From: Gemmatimonadota bacterium | Lineage (GTDB): Bacteria; Gemmatimonadota; Gemmatimonadetes; Longimicrobiales; Longimicrobiaceae | Direction of reading: 5' to 3' | DNA length: 6,530 nt | Assembly (NCBI GenBank): GCA_019240375.1 | Contig: JAFAYN010000542.1 | Location: 1 to 6,530 of the forward strand | Shown: positions 1-6,530 of the stretch, piece by piece | How the letters are laid out: every line of letters begins with the position of its first letter | How positions within the stretch are numbered: position 1 is the first letter of the stretch | Notes under the pieces: generated by a model | Seen by the model: the letters and a program-made list of their open reading frames with translations, nothing else | Told to the model about the DNA's origin: nothing | Database searches by the model: none | Position numbers and translations under genes: made by a program

Positions 1-6530
<6,530 letters not shown>

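Overview
The whole window lies inside one very large gene. A single plus-strand reading frame (codons beginning at position 2) is open from the first to the last base, 2,176 codons with no stop. It encodes an internal fragment of a modular non-ribosomal peptide synthetase (NRPS). Neither the start nor the stop of the gene is present, and there is no intergenic DNA, promoter, terminator, RNA gene, CRISPR array or insertion sequence.

Layout: [A1, C-terminal part]-T1-C2-A2-T2-C3-[A3, N-terminal part]. That is the end of module n, one complete C-A-T module (n+1, about 1121-4228), and the start of module n+2. Both condensation domains look like the LCL type. No epimerisation, methylation, cyclisation, reductase or thioesterase domain is seen. 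The A1 residue would be joined to the A2 residue by C2, and the dipeptide end to the A3 residue by C3. The visible pocket residues suggest that A1 and A3 belong to the same adenylation subfamily (shared His at GrsA position 278; 36 of 37 bases identical where they overlap). A2 is clearly different, with a 10-residue code read as DVATNGLTYK. A local X-Y-X residue pattern is therefore a reasonable but unproven guess. Recognising no standard code, I do not name the amino acids.

Organism: the DNA is strongly GC-rich, with G or C in nearly every third codon position. The NRPS style resembles high-GC soil bacteria. The condensation-domain wording recalls Gemmatimonadota (Longimicrobium-like) or Myxococcota synthetases, but this is an impression from memory and Actinomycetota cannot be excluded.

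The modules are tandem repeats at DNA level, about 3.27 kb apart. The A3-core motif, T and C regions are highly similar between modules, while the adenylation pocket regions differ sharply, as expected if the line grew by module duplication and exchange of specificity segments. No non-NRPS system was found. The novelty, if any, lies in the residue specificities and a few unusual core-motif residues.
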